From: an uncultured bacterium
GTDB taxonomy: Bacteria > Omnitrophota > Gorgyraeia > Gorgyraeales > Gorgyraeaceae
Assembly: GCA_913009675.1 (NCBI GenBank)
Contig: CAJVXD010000059.1
Coordinates: 1 to 7,140, forward strand
Direction of reading: 5' to 3'
Length of the DNA: 7,140 bases
Part shown: in pieces, positions 6,003 to 7,140 of the stretch
Layout: the number at the start of each line of letters is the position of its first letter
Position numbering within the stretch: position 1 is the stretch's first letter
Notes under the pieces: generated by a model
The model's database searches: none
Told to the model about the DNA's origin: nothing
What the model saw: only the letters and a program-made list of their open reading frames with translations
Program-made: the position numbers and the translations under genes

Positions 6003-6758
6003 ATGAAGAAACCGTTGAGTGAGATGACTCAAGACGAAATAAAAAGAGCGGTAAAAGAAAAATATAGCGAAGTGGCAAAAGATCCATGTGCCGCCTTTAA
6101 TTTCCCTGTAGGAAAAGCCTTTGCTTTAAAGGTAGGGTATCCTAAGGAAATAATCAATAAACTGCCGCAATCCATCTATGAATCTTTTACCGGTGCCAAT
6201 AACCCTCAGTCATTTGTAGAGTTAAAATACGGAGAGGTAGTTTTAGATGTAGGCTGTGGAGCAGGGCTAGACCTTTATTTCTACGCAAAGGCAGTAGGGC
6301 CTGATGGTAAAGTCTATGGTTTGGATATTTCAGAGGATATGGTCAATAAAGCAAAGGCCAATATGGAGACAGTAGGAATTAAGAATATCGAGATCAAATG
6401 CGGTCCTTCCGACAACCTCCCTTTTCAAGACAATTTCTTTGATGTTGTTTCCTCGAATGGGATCTATAATCTTTCCCCGGATAAGGAAAAAGTTATGTCT
6501 GAAGTCTTTAGGGTAATAAAGCCTGGCGGAAGAACGGTATTTTGCGAAGTTATCCTAAAGGATAGACTTTCTGAAAATATAAGAAAAAATATTGATGACT
6601 GGTTTAGATGTATTGGTGGTGCTTTGTCTGAAAGAGATTTTTTAATACTTATGGAAAAGGCGGGATTCAAGAACATTGAGGTCATAGCAAAAATTAGGAA
6701 TGCCCGCACTGGCCATAAGCTTGCTGTCTGTGCCAATATCCGCGCTTATAAGATATAA
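6003..6758 (+). CDS. ArsM-like SAM-dependent methyltransferase lacking one ArsM cysteine
   Basis: A 251-residue class I methyltransferase. SAM motif I is VVLDVGCGAGLD (79-90), the acidic ribose-binding residue is D108 in VYGLDIS, motif II/III is DNFFDVVSSNGIYNLSPDK (143-161), followed by FRVIKPGGR (169-177). The N-terminal arm (YSEVAKDPC..., then GANNP at 64-68) and the INLSPDK-like block match arsenite methyltransferases (ArsM). ArsM uses three or four conserved cysteines to bind As(III). The one normally in the SNCVINLSPDK block is replaced by G153, while C203 in the WFRCIGGAL block is kept and C29 may serve near the N-terminus. It therefore may be a diverged arsenite methylase or may act on another thiophilic or organic substrate. 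GGGGAGGG (5987-5994) lies eight bases before the ATG. It is last in the operon. Methyltransferase is certain; substrate is not, so no arsM symbol is given. Confidence 0.85.
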   Translation: MKKPLSEMTQDEIKRAVKEKYSEVAKDPCAAFNFPVGKAFALKVGYPKEIINKLPQSIYESFTGANNPQSFVELKYGEVVLDVGCGAGLDLYFYAKAVGPDGKVYGLDISEDMVNKAKANMETVGIKNIEIKCGPSDNLPFQDNFFDVVSSNGIYNLSPDKEKVMSEVFRVIKPGGRTVFCEVILKDRLSENIRKNIDDWFRCIGGALSERDFLILMEKAGFKNIEVIAKIRNARTGHKLAVCANIRAYKI

Positions 6759-6762
6759 AAAG

Positions 6763-6769
6763 AAAGGAG
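6763..6769 (+). other. Orphan ribosome-site-like sequence after the methyltransferase
   Basis: AAAGGAG sits five bases after the methyltransferase stop, but no usable gene follows. The only nearby start, GTG at 6783, opens a frame of nine codons. It may be the remnant of a lost downstream operon gene or simply a purine-rich chance match. Confidence 0.3.
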
Positions 6770-6846
6770 CAAGACAAACTCGGTGCCCTCCCCGTGCAAA
6801 TATTCGCTATAATATCCTCTCTGTTCCCCAATCGGACGATTTTCGC

Positions 6847-6891
6847 AACTTCTTATAGGAATTCAGGGGTTATTGTTTTTCTGAAGAAGTT
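6847..6891. repeat. Inverted repeat between convergent genes
   Basis: AACTTCTT (6847-6854) and AAGAAGTT (6884-6891) are perfect eight-base arms around a 29-base spacer. An inner pair, TTCAG (6862-6866) and CTGAA (6881-6885), could extend the stem with a bulge. It lies between the stops of two converging transcription units, where a bidirectional terminator would be expected. No clear T-run follows on either strand (A-run on the plus side), so it is not a textbook intrinsic terminator. The remaining intergenic bases, 6770-6846, hold nothing I can assign. Confidence 0.4.
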
Positions 6892-6897
6892 AAAAAA

Positions 6898-7140
6898 TTA
6901 CTGACAACTATGGTTGATACAGGCATCGTCCACGGTAATCTCTTCTAATGTCCCTTCTTTATATCTAATGATTATTTCTTCAGCACTCTCTGCGTTTGCT
7001 CTATATGCTTTTATGTCACCTTCGTTTAGTCTTTGGACTGCCTTCGCTCCCATTCCACCACAGACCACTGCATCAATACCCTTATCATCTAATGCTTTTA
7101 AGGGATAACACCTCCCGTGCATATGCTGACTATCACTATT
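6898..7140 (-). CDS. NifX/NifB-type Fe-Mo-cofactor-binding-domain protein, 5' part outside window
   Basis: The C-terminal 80 residues of a small protein of the dinitrogenase iron-molybdenum cofactor biosynthesis family (PF02579, COG1433), which has a ribonuclease-H-like fold and binds metal clusters. Visible hallmarks are a Gly/His-containing loop before LKALDDKGIDAVVCGGMGAKA, then RLNEGDIKAYRANAESAEEIIIRY and GTLEE. The protein ends in a cysteine- and histidine-containing tail, DACINHSCQ (C-x4-C), that could add a metal ligand site. The frame stays open to the window edge. The internal ATG at 7122 would cut the domain in half, so the true start lies beyond 7140. Stand-alone members are common in anaerobes without nitrogenase and often sit near Fe-S or metal-handling genes. 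No nitrogen-fixation role should be assumed. It converges on the arsR operon and belongs to a separate unit. Confidence 0.88.
   Translation of the reverse strand, partial: NSDSQHMHGRCYPLKALDDKGIDAVVCGGMGAKAVQRLNEGDIKAYRANAESAEEIIIRYKEGTLEEITVDDACINHSCQ

Noticed and set aside
950..6758. Naming the operon a classical arsenic resistance (ars) operon
   Set aside because: No arsenite pump or arsenate reductase is present, the ArsR lacks the ELCVCDL box, and the ArsM-like enzyme lacks a key cysteine.
6796..6813. TATAAT (6808-6813) as a promoter in the convergent gap
   Set aside because: No -35 match at a workable distance and no gene downstream on the plus strand.

Overview
The window looks like the end of an uncultivated, probably anaerobic, diderm (Gram-negative) bacterial contig assembled from Illumina metagenome reads. 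The outer envelope is implied by two exported proteins, one of them a beta-barrel with a C-terminal Phe. Gene style (moderately AT-rich, strong AAGGAGG ribosome sites, tight packing, a NifX-type protein, an RND/LolA-like/barrel gene trio) resembles Omnitrophota or another deep-branching diderm lineage. That placement is only a guess from sequence character; no marker gene is present.

Positions 1-154 are mostly not biological. A degraded Illumina read-2 adapter (40-70), a T-rich linker (71-96) and a complete 58-base P5/TruSeq universal adapter (97-154) precede the first genomic base at 155. The adapter truncates a minus-strand gene (155-730) for a protein with one canonical EF-hand loop, and adds a spurious 19-residue adapter-encoded tail to it.

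Positions 731-949 are a divergent control region of about 220 bases without a gene. It has a candidate promoter facing the EF-hand gene and a near-consensus sigma70 promoter (TTGACG-17-TATAAT, 869-897) facing right.

Positions 950-6758 are one apparent plus-strand operon. It encodes an ArsR-type repressor, a possible 33-residue small protein, a two-domain RND/MMPL-type exporter (COG1033 type), a periplasmic 'outer membrane lipoprotein-sorting' LolA-like protein, an outer-membrane beta-barrel, a small DUF2892 membrane protein and an ArsM-like SAM methyltransferase. Except for the 122-base gap after arsR, which the small ORF nearly fills, neighbouring genes are separated by no more than 13 bases or overlap. 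A reasonable reading is a repressor-controlled, envelope-spanning export route (inner-membrane pump, periplasmic carrier, outer-membrane barrel) with a methyltransferase that may modify the cargo or a linked toxicant. The cargo is unknown. Neighbourhood hints point to metalloid or thiol chemistry, while the exporter architecture points to lipid-like or hydrophobic substrates.

Positions 6759-6897 are a convergent intergenic gap with an orphan ribosome site and an inverted repeat. Positions 6898-7140 hold the 3' part of a minus-strand NifX/NifB-type iron-molybdenum-cofactor-binding-domain gene that runs off the window. I saw no tRNA, rRNA, CRISPR array, insertion sequence or phage gene.
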